64,000 nt of DNA from Charina bottae (taxonomy: Eukaryota; Chordata; Lepidosauria; Squamata; Charinaidae), in NCBI GenBank assembly GCA_023362775.1, contig JALMGJ010000002.1:70161414-70225413 (forward strand). Reading direction: 5' to 3'. The notes under the pieces were generated by a model that made no database searches, had not been told where the DNA came from, and saw only the letters and a list, made by a program, of their open reading frames with translations. The translations under genes and the position numbers were made by a program. Position 1 is the stretch's first letter. Each line of letters opens with the position of its first letter. Shown here piece by piece: positions 10,834 to 26,600 of this stretch.

Positions 10834-11940
10834 GGAAAGTAACTTGTCCAATCTGCTGGAAGAATCCCTACTACAGCATTCCCCAAAAATGGCCATCATC
10901 TGCTGAAACATTTCCAGGAGAGGAGAGTCCACTATCTTGTAAGGAAGTCTGCTCCATTACTGAACAGCTTTACTATTATTATTTTACTATTAATTTAAAC
11001 CCACTCTTTACTGTATCTTGTTTTCTGAAGCAATAATGAACAAGTCTACCCATCTTCTATACCACAGCTTGTCAGATATTTTAAAAAAGCTATCATATCA
11101 TCCCACAATCTCCTGTCCAGGCTTAACATGTCCAACACTTCTAACCATTCTTCTTAAGTATTTCCTCCCAGGCCCCTTATGACCTTAGTTGCTCTCCTCT
11201 GGATACAGTTCAATTTGTCAATGTCCCTCCCAAACTGTGGTGTCCCAAACTGGACACAATATTCTAGGTACGGTCTGACCAATTCAGAGAGGAACTGTGC
11301 CTTCTCCTGATCTTAACATTATATTTTTGTAATGCAGACTAGGATTGCTTTTCTTAGCAGCTGCACCACACTGTCAGCTCATGTACAGTTTGTGATCCAC
11401 CAAGTCTCCCAGGCCATTTTTGCATGTCTTCCCAATACGGTTTCCCCAATACTATATTCATTGTTTGATTTTTCCTACTCTAATGTAGAACTCTGCATTT
11501 CTCCTTGTTGAAGTACATTTCTGCCCATTGCTCCAAGTTGCCAAGATCCTCCTGAATATGGATGCTATCCTCTCAGTATTTACTATCCCCATCTTTCTGT
11601 TAACTGCAACTTTGATAATCATATTTTCTAACCCCTTATCAAAGTTATTTATAAATAAGTTCAACAGCACAGAGCCTAGAACACAGCCATTCAATATTTC
11701 CCACCAAGTTGATGTAGCACTGTTTGAGGTACACTTGGTCAGTATGCTTGTTCATCCAGTTTTCTATCCTTCTAATAGTAGCACAGTCCAACCCCTATTT
11801 TGCCATCTTCTCTACCAGTATGTCAAGGAAGACCTTATTGAATGCTTTACTGGTCAGAGTATTTTGTATGTGCTGTTTCTGAAATGTATCACTTTTACCT
11901 ACCTTGTCAGGCAGAATTATCATGAAAAGCTTGCTTAAGA
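10834..11940 (-). mobile_element. CR1-type LINE 3' region
   Basis: The plus strand carries the reverse complement of a CR1-like 3' region, including TTGCTCTCCTCTGGATACAG, CCCAAACTGGACACAATATT and GTTTGTGATCCACCAAGTCT. The order agrees with the much better copy at 30.8-32.2 kb. Plus-strand frames here are shadows. Confidence 0.75.
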
Positions 11941-13154
11941 ATACAGTATCTTACACAAAACTATTTTTAGGGTCAGTGTTTTAATTCATTCTCATGTTAT
12001 TTTGAATAACAAACAATATCAGCATTACTTCATGCTGGCAGAACATGAGTGGAAAGATCCTGGCAATATTTTCATAGGTTTTGAGTTTTGCCAGCTCAGC
12101 TGCAGTGCAATGCAAAGGATAAGAAAAGCATATGACTAAGAGGCATTTTCACACTGACACAGTGGGGGCAAACCAAACCATTGTAATATACAATATATTA
12201 CAATGTATATGCTGAGGCAGGAATAGCAAGTTAGTGGAAACCAGAAGATAAAGTAATTGGCCATAGTCAAGAAATTTTGCAGAATGTGTATATATAATAG
12301 CAGTCTGTCAGTCCCTATTTTCCAACACTTTTTTCTTTACCAAATTAAAATACAGGCAAAAAACTAACAGCATTAAAACAGGTTTAGGCAAGTACTGAAA
12401 ATCCCCTGGGCAACCCAGAGGGAGAGTAACTGTTTATTATTTGAGCAACAAACAGTACATGAACAACCTCCTACTTAATCCAATGGAAAATATTTTTCTT
12501 CAAAAAATATTTCAAAAATATTACTTCAAAGTAAGTTAGGTCTTCAAAATGGCTATATGTATTTCTGTTCTACGATCCATTAATTAATCCTGCTGTATTA
12601 ACTTTAAACTGCGGGAATGTATCAAAAAGAAAAACACACACGAGAACAAGTAGGACAGTTTGTTTCAGTTCCAACCTTATCCTTGCTGTCCCTTAACCAA
12701 CAACTTTGTATTATACCCATCAGAAACAATTTGGTTTTATTTCATAAAGCTATATGAAATGTCCCTCAAACTGAGAAATACTAAACCATGCTTAAAATCA
12801 AACTCTTGTTTTCTCTTCCTACATGTTTTTTTTTAAATGTAAGATGGTTTACCACAAGCTTCATAGTTTTAGCACAGGTCTGCTCTTGACATACATCTTT
12901 TGGGGTACTCTGTCCAAAACAACAATGCTTTGGTAGGAAATGGATAATCTGTACTGAGATGTGTAATAGCTATCTAACTCCTAGTATCATGACAATTCCT
13001 GTCATTAAACCATAAGACTAGGTATAACTAAGCCAATCTTACGGAGCACTGCCCACTCTGGTAGTTACATTCCGAGATAAACAGGGCTAGGTCCTTCACA
13101 TCACATACTATCTGCATTTTAAATTGGAATATTAAGGACTAAATATTTCAGACG
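11941..13154. other. AT-rich sequence, no gene seen
   Basis: No frame above background and no assignable repeat. If the plexin gene continues leftward, this is intron downstream of the 19024 exon. Confidence 0.5.
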
Positions 13155-13200
13155 TACAAAGCAGATGTTCTACCACTGAGCTACAGCCCTTCCCCACTGA
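13155..13200 (-). repeat. tRNA-derived SINE head fragment
   Basis: The minus strand reads GGGCTGTAGCTCAGTGGTAG then AACATCTGCTTTGTA: a tRNA-like 5' half with a good A box (TAGCTCAGTGG) but no B box or acceptor 3' half. This is a truncated SINE or tRNA relic, not a tRNA gene. Confidence 0.7.
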
Positions 13201-13204
13201 GGGC

Positions 13205-16200
13205 TGCCTGCTAAATGGCGGGCTTTTGTAGAACAATATAATCTGTCATCTAATGGGGACAGTTGCCAGGAAAAAAAGCACATCAGAGGTCCACACTCAG
13301 TTCTTATAGTCTTCCAAACACAATTCAGGTTTTGATTTGTGAAATCTTAATAGCCCCTTTGTACCCCATGAAATCTATTTCTAAATCTGACAAAACAGTA
13401 CCTTCCTAGCTATTCTGCTTACTAAAGCTGAATACTGCTAACACCCTAACTTCTTCTTCTATTAGGTAAAACCATCCTTTCAGAAATCTGTCAAAGTCGG
13501 GAATTAGGAATTTTTCCAGAACTTTTAGGATTTTGTTTTGTTTCCTACCGTGTTATAGAAAATGTACAGTGAGTCTGCATCTTGCAAATGTCAGAGTGAC
13601 AGAAAGCAAGGACACTTGGTACAGTGTGATCTCAGACCATCTTTCCCCAGGATAGTATCTTGCAAATATTCTGAGATTTTGGAGAACTGATGTAAACACA
13701 TCATGACAGTTCTTCAGCTGATGTCAACAAACTGTGCCAGCTTTACTGAAGCACCTCCAATTTACCCAAGTTACTGAGAAGACTCCATTTAATAATTTGA
13801 AAATTACACCCATCTAGAGCAGAGAAGTGACTTAATGCTCATGTTCCTAGCTTCTGACCCCAAGTAATATTGCCCACATATAAAAGTCAAAGGTAGGTAA
13901 TTCATGGAGATAAGTAAACTACAAAAGAAGACTGTTTGCCTAATTGAGATAAGAACTGCTCCTGATACTGGGATTTGACTTACAGATGTCTCTCTAAAAG
14001 AAGTAGGAAAACTGGAGTCAAAGTCTATTAAATGCAAACATATGCTTATTTATAATTGCTGCTTAAATGTGCTGTACCATACTGCTAGGGATCAAGCATT
14101 TTTTTAAAAAACAAAATCCAGTACAAATTTATTATATTGGTCTCTGTCTCATAATCCCATCTTTAAAAATCAAAAACCAAGTGTTTCTATTTTAGTTTTA
14201 AAATTATTTTTCTACATTTCTGAAATTACAATGTAGCCTACATGGGCTTTTTCGAATATGTTCCCAAACATAACAGCCAGACTAAAGAAGATTCCGACAA
14301 GGCTTATTTATTGTATTGCAGCTTTTTTGATAGAAGTAACACAAGCTCCCATTTTTTTCCAGATCCATAACCCTAATTAGAGAGCATTCTTCCTTCAAAC
14401 AGCTGTCCTTTCTGCCTATAGGTAACCATAATCCTCTTTATTAATTGCATTTTAATTCCATATATGACTCTTCTATTCTAAAAATGGGCTATGACTAGCA
14501 ACTAACTGTTCTAAATCTGTATTTCTACTACAATGCTTCCTCAGATAGGTTCCACCAAATTTCCAAAGGATCTAGATAGTACACACATAGGTCACGGGGA
14601 AAAGTTTTCTATAAATACCCCTAAGCATGATGTACAATTTAATCTTTGTGGTAATTCAGTTTCTGCCTAGCTGAACCTCCCCGGATCTCCAGACCTAAGT
14701 CAAGTCTGCTCTTCAGTCCATCAAGTTTGCACCCAACACATTGTCATGCTCCTTCACAAGCACTTTGATATATTAGGATTCAGTTAAAAATGGTCTTGCA
14801 GTAGAAACATTCAGTAATAAGTAAATAACTGACAGAATGAATAGAAAACTAACGTTTCACAAGTCACAGGTGTTTTATTAAAGCTACCTTCTATAAATTA
14901 AACACCATAAATAATCATCTTGTGGCAACCTGCCTAGAACATGTCCATTAAGTGCCTAATACACCATCTGGAAAGTGATCATGACTAAATGTATCCAAGA
15001 AAAGTGTAAGTACCAGACAAAGACCAATATAGATACTCTACCTATGCAAAGCATACAATCATAACCAGAAAGAGAAGTCTGCTACCATTTATTTACCATC
15101 ACGTATCTTTGTATGTGATATTTCCTAATAGTACTGCTCCACTATTCACATTGTTAGAGAATGCAGAGCACTGTAGGAGGTAGAAAAATGTTTTAAACTA
15201 GTATTTCTTAGTATCAGTTGCTGAGGGTACACAAAAGAAGACAGCTGATGCCTTCATATATTTGAAAGTGCCCAGAGCTATTCAGATGTCCATGCATTTT
15301 GAAAAAAGTGCTGGACCAAGTGTCCTTTGATCAAATGAACCACAGAACTTTTAATGTCCTTCTGAATGTAAATAAATATATGAATAAATAGCAGTGTGAG
15401 TTAAAGCAATGGCTCAATAAATGTTCTTATATATGTTTGTACTATAATGACAAATTAGAAGCAAAAATCACTTAGAATTTGATTTACCCCCACTAGGTTA
15501 CTTTCAGAAATGATAAGAGGTCTTGCATTCTTCAGCTGAGAAAACCAACTAATGCATGCTGCAAGTTTACAAACCTACTGAATAATATGGTTCAGAGGCA
15601 GATACAATGAAGGGGAAAGAAAGAACATGTTAGGTTCTTAGAAAATATTTCAAACTTACCAGTTTTCATTTTAAAAACTGTTTTAAAAAGTAGAAAGCAC
15701 ATTGTCTAAGCAATTCCTGTTAGCAAGAAGCAAGCTAAATTATGTAAGGTTGAACAGAGATTCAATTGGCATACTAACTGATTGCATGTTAATATATGAT
15801 GACAAACATTTATTTATGTATTTATTTTTCAGAGAACTTATTTGATTGGTCTTCTTTCTTTATGATGAACATCAAAGCCAGATGATAGCGAAGGAAGAAG
15901 GAAACAAAAAAAAAGTTCCATTGTAAACAACCACTGCCATCAATAGCTCTAAAGTGATTTTATAAATATTAATACAAACCATAATTTGCTTTTTAAAATA
16001 ATTCATCTAAAATTAAAATTCAATCTGATCATAAATCAGCCACGGTTGCTGTTTATTGCAGAGTTTTTTGCTTTTTTACTTTTTGCATATATTAATATTT
16101 TAAAACAGCATCCTTATTGTGCCTTTCTTGAATAAAACATACTCTTTAGTGACTCTTTCATAAAGCCACTTTTGTTTGTGGGTGTGTTCGTACATGTGTA

Positions 16201-16550
16201 AAAAATGTACACCCCATCTAAGAAATATCTTCAGACTTATGAAATCAAACAAAGATAAACCAAATCTGAAAAAAATGCTTTTCTCCAAAGAAGACCAAGA
16301 TGAAGAAGAAAGTCCGATTCAGAAATCATTCTCCTTCCCTGCCTACAACCACCCCGCCTGCCCACAACCTCCAGGAGCCAAGAAATGCTCTCTAAAGGAA
16401 CAGCAGGTGGTACTGATTTCCCAGCAGTAGCTTTGGCATCACCTCTCTGTCAGGAAAAGCTATGATGAACTTTCCTATGTGCATATTTTACACTCTGCTG
16501 CCCAGATCAGAGTTTTGACTGTTCCATCCTGCTGTCCAACTTTTATACCC
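13205..16550. other. AT-rich sequence, no exon recognised
   Basis: Searched on the minus strand for the next plexin exon, expected to start with a CLSC...CHWC-type PSI motif; not found. An 84-codon plus frame at 16176-16430 has no recognisable similarity and no splice context. Confidence 0.5.
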
Positions 16551-16555
16551 TAGAG

Positions 16556-16688
16556 CAGTGTTTCTCAACCTTGGCAACTTTAAGACGTGTGGACTTCAAC
16601 TCCCAGAATTCCCCAGCCAGCAATTGGCTGGGGAATTCTGGGAGTTGAAGTCCACACGTCTTAAAGTTGCCAAGGTTGAGAAACACTG
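16556..16688. mobile_element. Palindromic hAT MITE, 133 bp (copy 1)
   Basis: An almost perfect full-length palindrome starting CAGTGTTTCTCAACCTTGG and ending with its complement; the short spacer is around CAGCAATTGGCTG. CCCTAGAG is duplicated exactly at 16548-16555 and 16689-16696. The 8-bp duplication, CAGTG termini and CTAGAG target fit hAT transposons. It carries no coding sequence, and the frame reading across it is accidental. Confidence 0.93.
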
Positions 16689-16696
16689 CCCTAGAG

Positions 16697-20341
<3,645 letters not shown>

Positions 20342-20495
20342 CTTGCCCTCTGGTAATAGGTATGACATCTTTTGTAGATGGAGAACTACAGTAGATTCTG
20401 CCATCTTCAATACGGCTTTCAGATTCCGTGAAATCTTCAAAGGAGCAGTTCACACCAGCCAAGAGATCAGGAACATTCCAGGCTTGCAAAACCAG
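20342..20495 (-). CDS. PLXNA1: Plexin-A1 exon (first IPT/TIG region)
   Basis: 154-bp exon after CCATTCTGTCAG|, ending at GGGCAAG|GTGAGT. The 51 codons begin [19 protein letters not shown] and continue [20 protein letters not shown] and then DVIPITRGQ. The phase is 1, and joining with the 19123 exon restores a Gly codon. This region of type-A plexins differs enough between paralogues to identify it: the [17 protein letters not shown] and PITRGQG pattern fits PLXNA1 rather than A2, A3 or A4, from recalled family sequences. Confidence 0.93.
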
Positions 20496-20519
20496 CTGAC
20501 AGAATGGTGGGGGAATCAG

Positions 20520-20536
20520 ACACACACACACACACA
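20520..20536 (+). repeat. (CA)n in a short plexin intron
   Basis: Seventeen-base CA run inside the 170-bp intron 20496-20665, just upstream (gene sense) of the acceptor of the 20495 exon. In the transcript it is a GU run. Confidence 0.85.
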
Positions 20537-20665
20537 AAATCTATTCAGTGATCTGTTTTTAAAAAGGATCTATAACAAAAACCACATACTTCACCATCCT
20601 AAAGAAATATACTGACATCAAGCTAACTAACAAGACTGTATAGAACTCAAAGTTAAATGACCCAC

Positions 20666-20789
20666 CGGGACCTCCGACATGGTGACTGATATATTCCTAG
20701 GCTGAACAGTAAGTTGAACACACTGGCGCAGATCTGAGGCAAAACGCTGATGTTCATCAGCTCGATCACAGTGGTCCTTCCGAGAGCAG
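20666..20789 (-). CDS. PLXNA1: Plexin-A1 exon (end of PSI domain 1, linker)
   Basis: 124-bp exon after CTTTTTCACAG| and before |GTGGGT. Its first base completes an Ile codon begun in the 25980 exon. The 41 following codons read [35 protein letters not shown] and TMSEVP, with three Cys of the PSI fold. The exon ends in phase 0, joining LVLQ of the next exon. Length, phase and residues all fit PLXNA1. Confidence 0.93.
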
Positions 20790-21797
20790 CTGTGAAAAAG
20801 CAGAATACAATGTCTGTAAGATTGTGGTAATCTTTAGCTACAACTTATAATGTTCTCAGTACGTTGCTACATTGATGACTAATGACGTGCAAAAACCTAT
20901 TTTATTTTCATCTGCTAGTTCATTTTAGTTTTATTTAAATTCTGCCCCATCTTTCATAACTGCTTTGTCAGTTACGATTGAAATGGAATAAAAGATGCAC
21001 AAATAAATAAACGAGAAAGCCCTTCCTACATTTCACAAATAATAAAAGAGACCGCAAGGTATTATCAATTGAAAGCAATATAGAACAATATATGCTGAAT
21101 CTTCACATTCAAATAATCACTGAAACATTTCTTTGGCAATTCAACTTCTTTTTGTGTATTACTGTATATTCTGCTCTTGAACCCATTTCCATGTTTATAA
21201 AAAAACTAATGCCTAGCTACTGGTCAGTATAAGGATGGCATTCAGTATCTCAAAGAATCTCTGAAAAAAATAAAGATGGGTTTTATGCATCATTTTGGCC
21301 ACCATTAAAATTAATCTTAATGAGAGAGGAGTAAATGAAACACTGTACAATACAAATATAGGTATGTCTTCTCAGAGGAAGCCTTAATGATAGTACAAAA
21401 GTTTGTTGCTAGGTTATTAAAATCTATGTTTTACTGCAAAAAAATCTGAGTTGTGAGAACAAGCCTTATTCTGCTGAATAAGCCTTATTTTTCTGATTTG
21501 GTTTGCTTGTTAAATTAAATTTAAGTCTTTCTCTCTTAAAATTAGTTCTTCAAACAAAGAAACCCACCCTAGATTATTACTCCTTAAAGTTAAATTATTA
21601 TTTTTATGTTGGGATTTTAATTTCATCTGCAATTGTGTATGGATTATTAAGGACTGTAACACAATAAAGTAATCTAACAAATACTTACCGTGCCGAACAG
21701 CTTTATAATATTCAGTGATTGTATAAATGCTTGTAAGTGTGCAGTGAATTTTACATGCTTTTGTAGTTGTGATCTTTACAAAACCACTACATGGTAA
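20790..21797. other. Plexin intron sequence
   Basis: AT-rich. A possible short LINE 3' scrap lies near 20930-21020 (ATTCTGCCCCATCTTTC), too small to assign. Confidence 0.45.
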
Positions 21798-22210
21798 GTC
21801 ACAGAATCACAGAATAGGAAAGAATCTCAATGTATATCTCATTCAATATGCTGATTATGCAAGAAATCCTTTAAAACTATATTAGCTTCTCAGACCTTTT
21901 TTAAAAACGTCCAACGAAGGAAAGGCAATCCGGTCTACTATCAAACATATTGATTATCTAAAAGCTAGGAAGATATTTCTAAGGTTACAAAAAGTCTTGT
22001 AATTTGAACGAGTTGGTCTGGATACTATGAGCAACAGCTCCTTCATCTCTGTACAATACAAACATAGGGATGCGAAGATGCGAAGATGGCTACCATGATA
22101 CCTTTTAATCATGTCTTCTCAAAATAAGCATATGCAATGCTTACAATCTTTCCTCATAGGCTCAACATATTTATCACCATCCTCTAGATGTATCCTAGTT
22201 CATTAAGAGG
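21798..22210 (-). mobile_element. CR1-type LINE 3' end
   Basis: The plus strand starts AGTCACAGAATCACAGAATA, the reverse complement of the 8-bp terminal repeat typical of CR1 (ATTCTGTG). Diverged CR1-like text follows, such as CCATCCTCTAGATGTATCCT. Old and without a frame. Confidence 0.65.
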
Positions 22211-23541
22211 CTTCTTAATGTATGACAGCCAAAGCTGCTTTTTTCACTATGCAAGTGGAAGGGGTTAAAATTAAGAGTAACTTACCTATGGCCATCTAGC
22301 AAGTTCATGGCAGAGGAAAAATTCAAGCTGGGAATTTCCTGATTCAGTTCTCAATATCTGTATGACACTGATGATGCAACCTTATACTTGGGCATTTGTA
22401 TGTCTGAATTAGATCCTTCTTCAAATTTCTGTAGGGCAAAGGAATAGGGCTCATCCTTTAACATCCTACCCTATGCAATTCCATGCTCTTCCCATCTCAT
22501 GTATTATGGTTTTACTTGCTGGAGTCCTGCTTCAGTTTCCTTTGTGCCCTTATAGTTCATCACATTCATCTATGCTCTCGATTAATCATAAGCAACTCCA
22601 AATATTCCATCTATTTCATCAAGGCAGCCACCCCGTTGCCCCCGTACACTGTTCTATCCAGGTATTCTGCCTCCATTAATAAGTTTAAATGAGTTTCTTT
22701 TACTTTTCCTCCCTGCATTTGTGATAACATTATTTCATTATGGAAAGCATTTAATTAAGCAAAGGGCAATACAGAATAAGCAGATACACATGCACCTTTC
22801 AAGGTCTTGGTAATCTCAGTGATTTATCTCCGAAGCAAGTGCCAGCATGACACTGCACAGTGGAGTTTCTGAGCCACTACCGCATCCCACCCATAACCCT
22901 GGGATGCTTCAGGGAAAGAGATGTCTTTGAATTTTAATTAAAATGCTCCACATGGCTAAACCGTCAGGACTCTGTAGCTTCTAACAACTTTCCCCCCTCA
23001 AGCCCAAAGGAAACCACCCTTTCTTATGTCTTTCAGATTTTGTTTTGTCCCTTCTCTTTTATGCTTTCATTAGTAACCCTATATGGGAGGCCCAATTCCC
23101 GAGTTAGACACTGAATTATAGGTTAGTTTTGATCAGTAGCAGGAGATGCACATGATCTTCAGAGAGAACCAGATTAATGAGTATAAAGAATAAAGTCTCC
23201 TTCATACTATTCTTCTGCAGCTAAAACAGGGCTAGAGATCATTCCCAAGAATATTCCCTGTGGCCAAATGCTCCTGGATTGGCAGCTCAACACTGCCCTA
23301 GATCAGGCCATTTTCAGTGGGAATAACTTAACTTTTCCAAAACAAGAAGCATTGTGGTACCTGCAACTGATGCCAACAACCAACATAACTGAAAGCATTT
23401 GATAGCTACAAGTATTGACATTTTATGCCGAGCAATAGAATTGCATTCATAAAGGTGTTAAGGAAGTTTCTTTAAAGTATAGACAAGACAAAGATAAAAT
23501 ATTTTCAAGCAGGACGTGTGATGAATTCTAAATATGCTATT
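22211..23541. other. Plexin intron, no feature seen
   Basis: Mixed sequence without exon signals matching a plexin. The overlapping plus frames at 22473-22692 are not recognisable proteins. Confidence 0.45.
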
Positions 23542-24127
23542 TGTTGTTGTTCAGTCTTTAAGTCGTGTCCGACTCTTTGTGACCCCATGGACCATAGCAT
23601 GCCAGGCCTTCCTGTCCTCCACTGTCTCCCAGAGTTTACTCAAATTCATGTTCATTACATCGGTGATGCTATCTAACCATCTCATCCTCTGCCATCCCCT
23701 TCTCCTTTTGCCTTCAGTCTTTCCCAGCATCAGGGTCTTTTCCAGTGAGTCCTCTCTTCGCATTAGGTGGCCAAAGTATTTGAGCTTCAGCTTCAGTATC
23801 TGTCCTTCCATTGAGCAGTCAGGGTTGATTTCCTTTAGGATTGACTGATTTGACCTCCTTGCAGTCCAAGGGACTCTCAAGAGTCTTCTCCAGCACCACA
23901 GCTCAAAAGCATCAATTCTTCGGCGCTCAGCCTTCCTTATGGTCCAACTCTCACAGCCATACATTACTACTGGGAAAACCATAGCTTTAATTATACGGAC
24001 CTTTGTCGGCAAGGTGATGTCTATGCTTTTTAATATGCTGTCTAGGTTTGCCATAGCTTTCCTCCCAAGGAGCAAGCGTCTTTTAATTTTATGGCTGCAG
24101 TCACCGTCTGCGGTGATCTTGGAGCCC
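23542..24127 (-). mobile_element. Bov-B (RTE) LINE 3' end
   Basis: The minus frame 24075-23551 is open: LLGRKAMANLDSILKSIDIT, VRIIKAMVFPVVMYGCESW, ELWCWRRLLRVPWTARRS, LKLKYFGHLMRREDSLEKT and VHGVTKSRTRLKD. It ends with a (CAA)n tail. Truncated 5' at SKITADGD. Very like the insert at 2757-3604, so probably of similar age. I could not identify a target-site duplication. Confidence 0.93.
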
Positions 24128-25800
24128 TAGAAAATTATTCCAAGTAATTCAATATCTACGTTCGCTGTATATGTGTATGTTTGCGTGTTTGTGTGTGTAT
24201 CACTATTAAGATGCTGCACTCTCTCTCAAAATAAATAAATAAATAAATGGTGGACAACTGGTCCCAGGGCACCAAGCTATTTTTTGGAATGCACATTCTA
24301 TGTCAATATATGCTGGAATGAGAGTGATTCCTGCTGTGTTTCAAGATAGGAAGTAGAAAATTTAATCCTTAGCCACCCACACACCAGACATTCAGAAGCT
24401 GCTGATGCAGTAGACAACTGGCAGCTCAGAGCTGGCTGCCATCAATCACCTTTACAGCATAAAGCATATACCACAGAGGCAAGAGCAGACTAAGAATACA
24501 CACTGGACATTGAGGTTTACTTCTCTCAGCTTGATACAAACAGGTGAGGACTACTAGCAATTCTCTGCTCTATTCCCCACTGTGCTAGTTCCACATTCAT
24601 GCAAACCAGCAGGATAAGGGATTCCTGGCAGCTACAATGGACAGAATTTTTAATCCCTAGCAAGGTTGGAGGAAAATTTGCTGAGCTGTCCTACTATAGG
24701 AGATTCAAGGTTGAATATACATGACAGACCTACTCACTCAAGCAAAACAAGTAATTTCCCCAACATTACAAAATTAAATGATAATGTCACCCTTATCCTT
24801 ATCATAGTTATAACACTTTATGAGTATGCACAGCACTTCAATCTTATTATTGCAATCTTATAATAACTCCATGAACTCAGTATTATATAAACATGAGAGA
24901 GCGAGCAGTGCTGTGCTAAGAAGTAGCATTTTCCATAAGTGAGTTCCTGGCAGAGGAAAATTTGAAGATTTCTGAATTTCAAAAGCATATAAGAGAACTC
25001 CACTGGACCAGCAAACGTCCACAGCTTCCTGCATTTTGCTTTTTATAGAGGTTAACCAAATGCCACCAAAAGCCCATAAGCAGATCTAGAAATGAACTCC
25101 TCTTGCTGTTTCCTCAGCTCTTCACATTCAACAGTCTACTGTTTTTGAATAATGAGATCTCATAGCAGCCTTGTGATTAATGCACTCCAAACTCACTCCT
25201 GTCAACACCTACTGTCATTTTTCAACTCTATGCCTTCTACCATGTTTCTTGCAATTTCCCCCTTTTTCTGTTGGTCCTTCTTATCCTTAGCACCCATTGC
25301 TTTAACAAATTGTTTTCTGATTTAACTTAGCCTCCATACATATGCATATATGGCCATCTTTTGCTACTTTCCCTCAATTACAGTCTTCCCAAGTTCCTGT
25401 CTTATGCATTTCATGCAATCATATACTCTATGGCAGGAGCTATGGTACTTAGGTGTTCAGTACATAACATTGATACATTTTTCATTTTTATTGGTGAAAT
25501 TTAACAGACTATTACAACCAAATACATTAGTGATTATACTGTAAAAATGCACATCATAGTGATTAAAATAAGTTAAACATAAAAGAAAAAAGAACTAATA
25601 AAAAAGAAAAAAATAATATCATCCATATAGCATCAGCATAAAACTCTTCCAGTCTCTAAACTTAAACATTACAGCTAGACCGTACAGAATCATATTGCTC
25701 TTTCTACATAACCCTGTTACTAAATAAATGATTAGTAGTACTATTGTAACAGGTTTGTACGCACTGAAAATGTCAGAAATAAGGCTTCCACAATGGGACA
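24128..25800. other. Plexin intron, no feature seen
   Basis: Contains a small (AAAT)n run near 24228-24248. Otherwise unassigned AT-rich sequence with no plexin exon. Confidence 0.45.
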
Positions 25801-25854
25801 GAGTTTTTATAGATAAATAAAGGAGTGTCGAGAATAAGAGGCAGGAGACACCAT

Positions 25855-25960
25855 CGAATCAAATCAAATCAAATCAAATCAAATCAAATCAAATCAAATC
25901 AAATCAAATCAAATCAAATCAAATCAAATCAAATCAAATCAAATCAAATCAAATCAAATC
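25855..25960 (+). repeat. (AAATC)n pentanucleotide array, about 21 units
   Basis: Pure AAATC repeats; in the transcript of the minus-strand gene they are (GAUUU)n. The array starts 19 bp past the splice donor of the 25980-26080 exon. The open frame across it (repeating NQIKS) is an artefact. Confidence 0.97.
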
Positions 25961-25979
25961 GACAACTCAGCATACTTAC

Positions 25980-26080
25980 ATATTATGTAGGACACACCAA
26001 CCACAGTGAGGATCCCTGGAACCCAGGCAGAGTGCACATGTTGTATATTGCTCACAGCTTTCCACTGGCACACGAGTCAC
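25980..26080 (-). CDS. PLXNA1: Plexin-A1 exon (Sema end, first half of PSI domain 1)
   Basis: 101-bp exon following ACCCCCCAG| and preceding |GTAAGTATG. The frame continues in phase 0 from the 43576 exon and reads [15 protein letters not shown], then [18 protein letters not shown]. The PHCGWC motif and Cys spacing are the signature of the first plexin PSI domain. The last two bases join C of the next exon to make Ile. It is too short to show as a long frame; it is supported by splice sites, phase and sequence. A microsatellite lies 19 bp from the donor. Confidence 0.93.
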
Positions 26081-26231
26081 CTGGGGGGTAAGGACTAGTG
26101 TTAAATAAATTCTTACTTCAGAGAATGTCAAGCCACAGTCCTTATTCATGTGAAATTCCTAGTGCTTCCTCTTTTTCCCCATTTACCATCAGGTAACTGA
26201 AAATAGGTCCCCCAATTTCAGCACCCCATTC

Positions 26232-26600
26232 ATTGGTTATAAGGGAAGGAAGGGTGGAAATTTCAGGAGCAGGAGCTAAAAAAGAGAAGTGTGCCTACTC
26301 TGTCACGGCACGAGCCCTCTGGAATGAGATTCCTCCTGAGATCCATGTGGCTCCCACCCTGATGGCATTCCGGAAAGTCTTAAAGACCTGGCTGTTCTCC
26401 CAGTTGGGGCTAGGGTGGATGGGGCCCCTGTTGGATCTGTTTGGGGGTATGGGTGTTGTTAGCTGGACTTGCCATCAGCTCTTGTTCTTTTTTATCATTT
26501 TATTATAATGCATTTTTTAGTTTGTTTGGGGTATTTTGTCAGTTTGGAATTTTTTTTATCTGTTTGGTGCTTAAATTGTATAAATTAAATTAAATTTAAA
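26232..26600 (+). mobile_element. L2/CR1-group LINE 3' end
   Basis: The frame to 26440 has CAYSVTARALWNEIPPE and LMAFRKVLKTWLFSQLG, the C-terminal ORF2 pattern, then a 3' UTR ending AATTAAATTTAAA. Strongly 5' truncated and more diverged than the copy at 906-1500. Confidence 0.75.

Noticed and set aside
13155..13200. tRNA gene on the minus strand
   Set aside because: Only the 5' half with an A box is present; no anticodon-arm closure, B box or 3' acceptor.
16176..16430. 84-codon plus-strand frame as a small gene
   Set aside because: No recognisable similarity, no splice or promoter context, and opposite to the host gene; likely chance.
25825..26091. 88-codon plus frame with NQIKS repeats
   Set aside because: It is the translation of the AAATC array joined to the antisense of a plexin exon.
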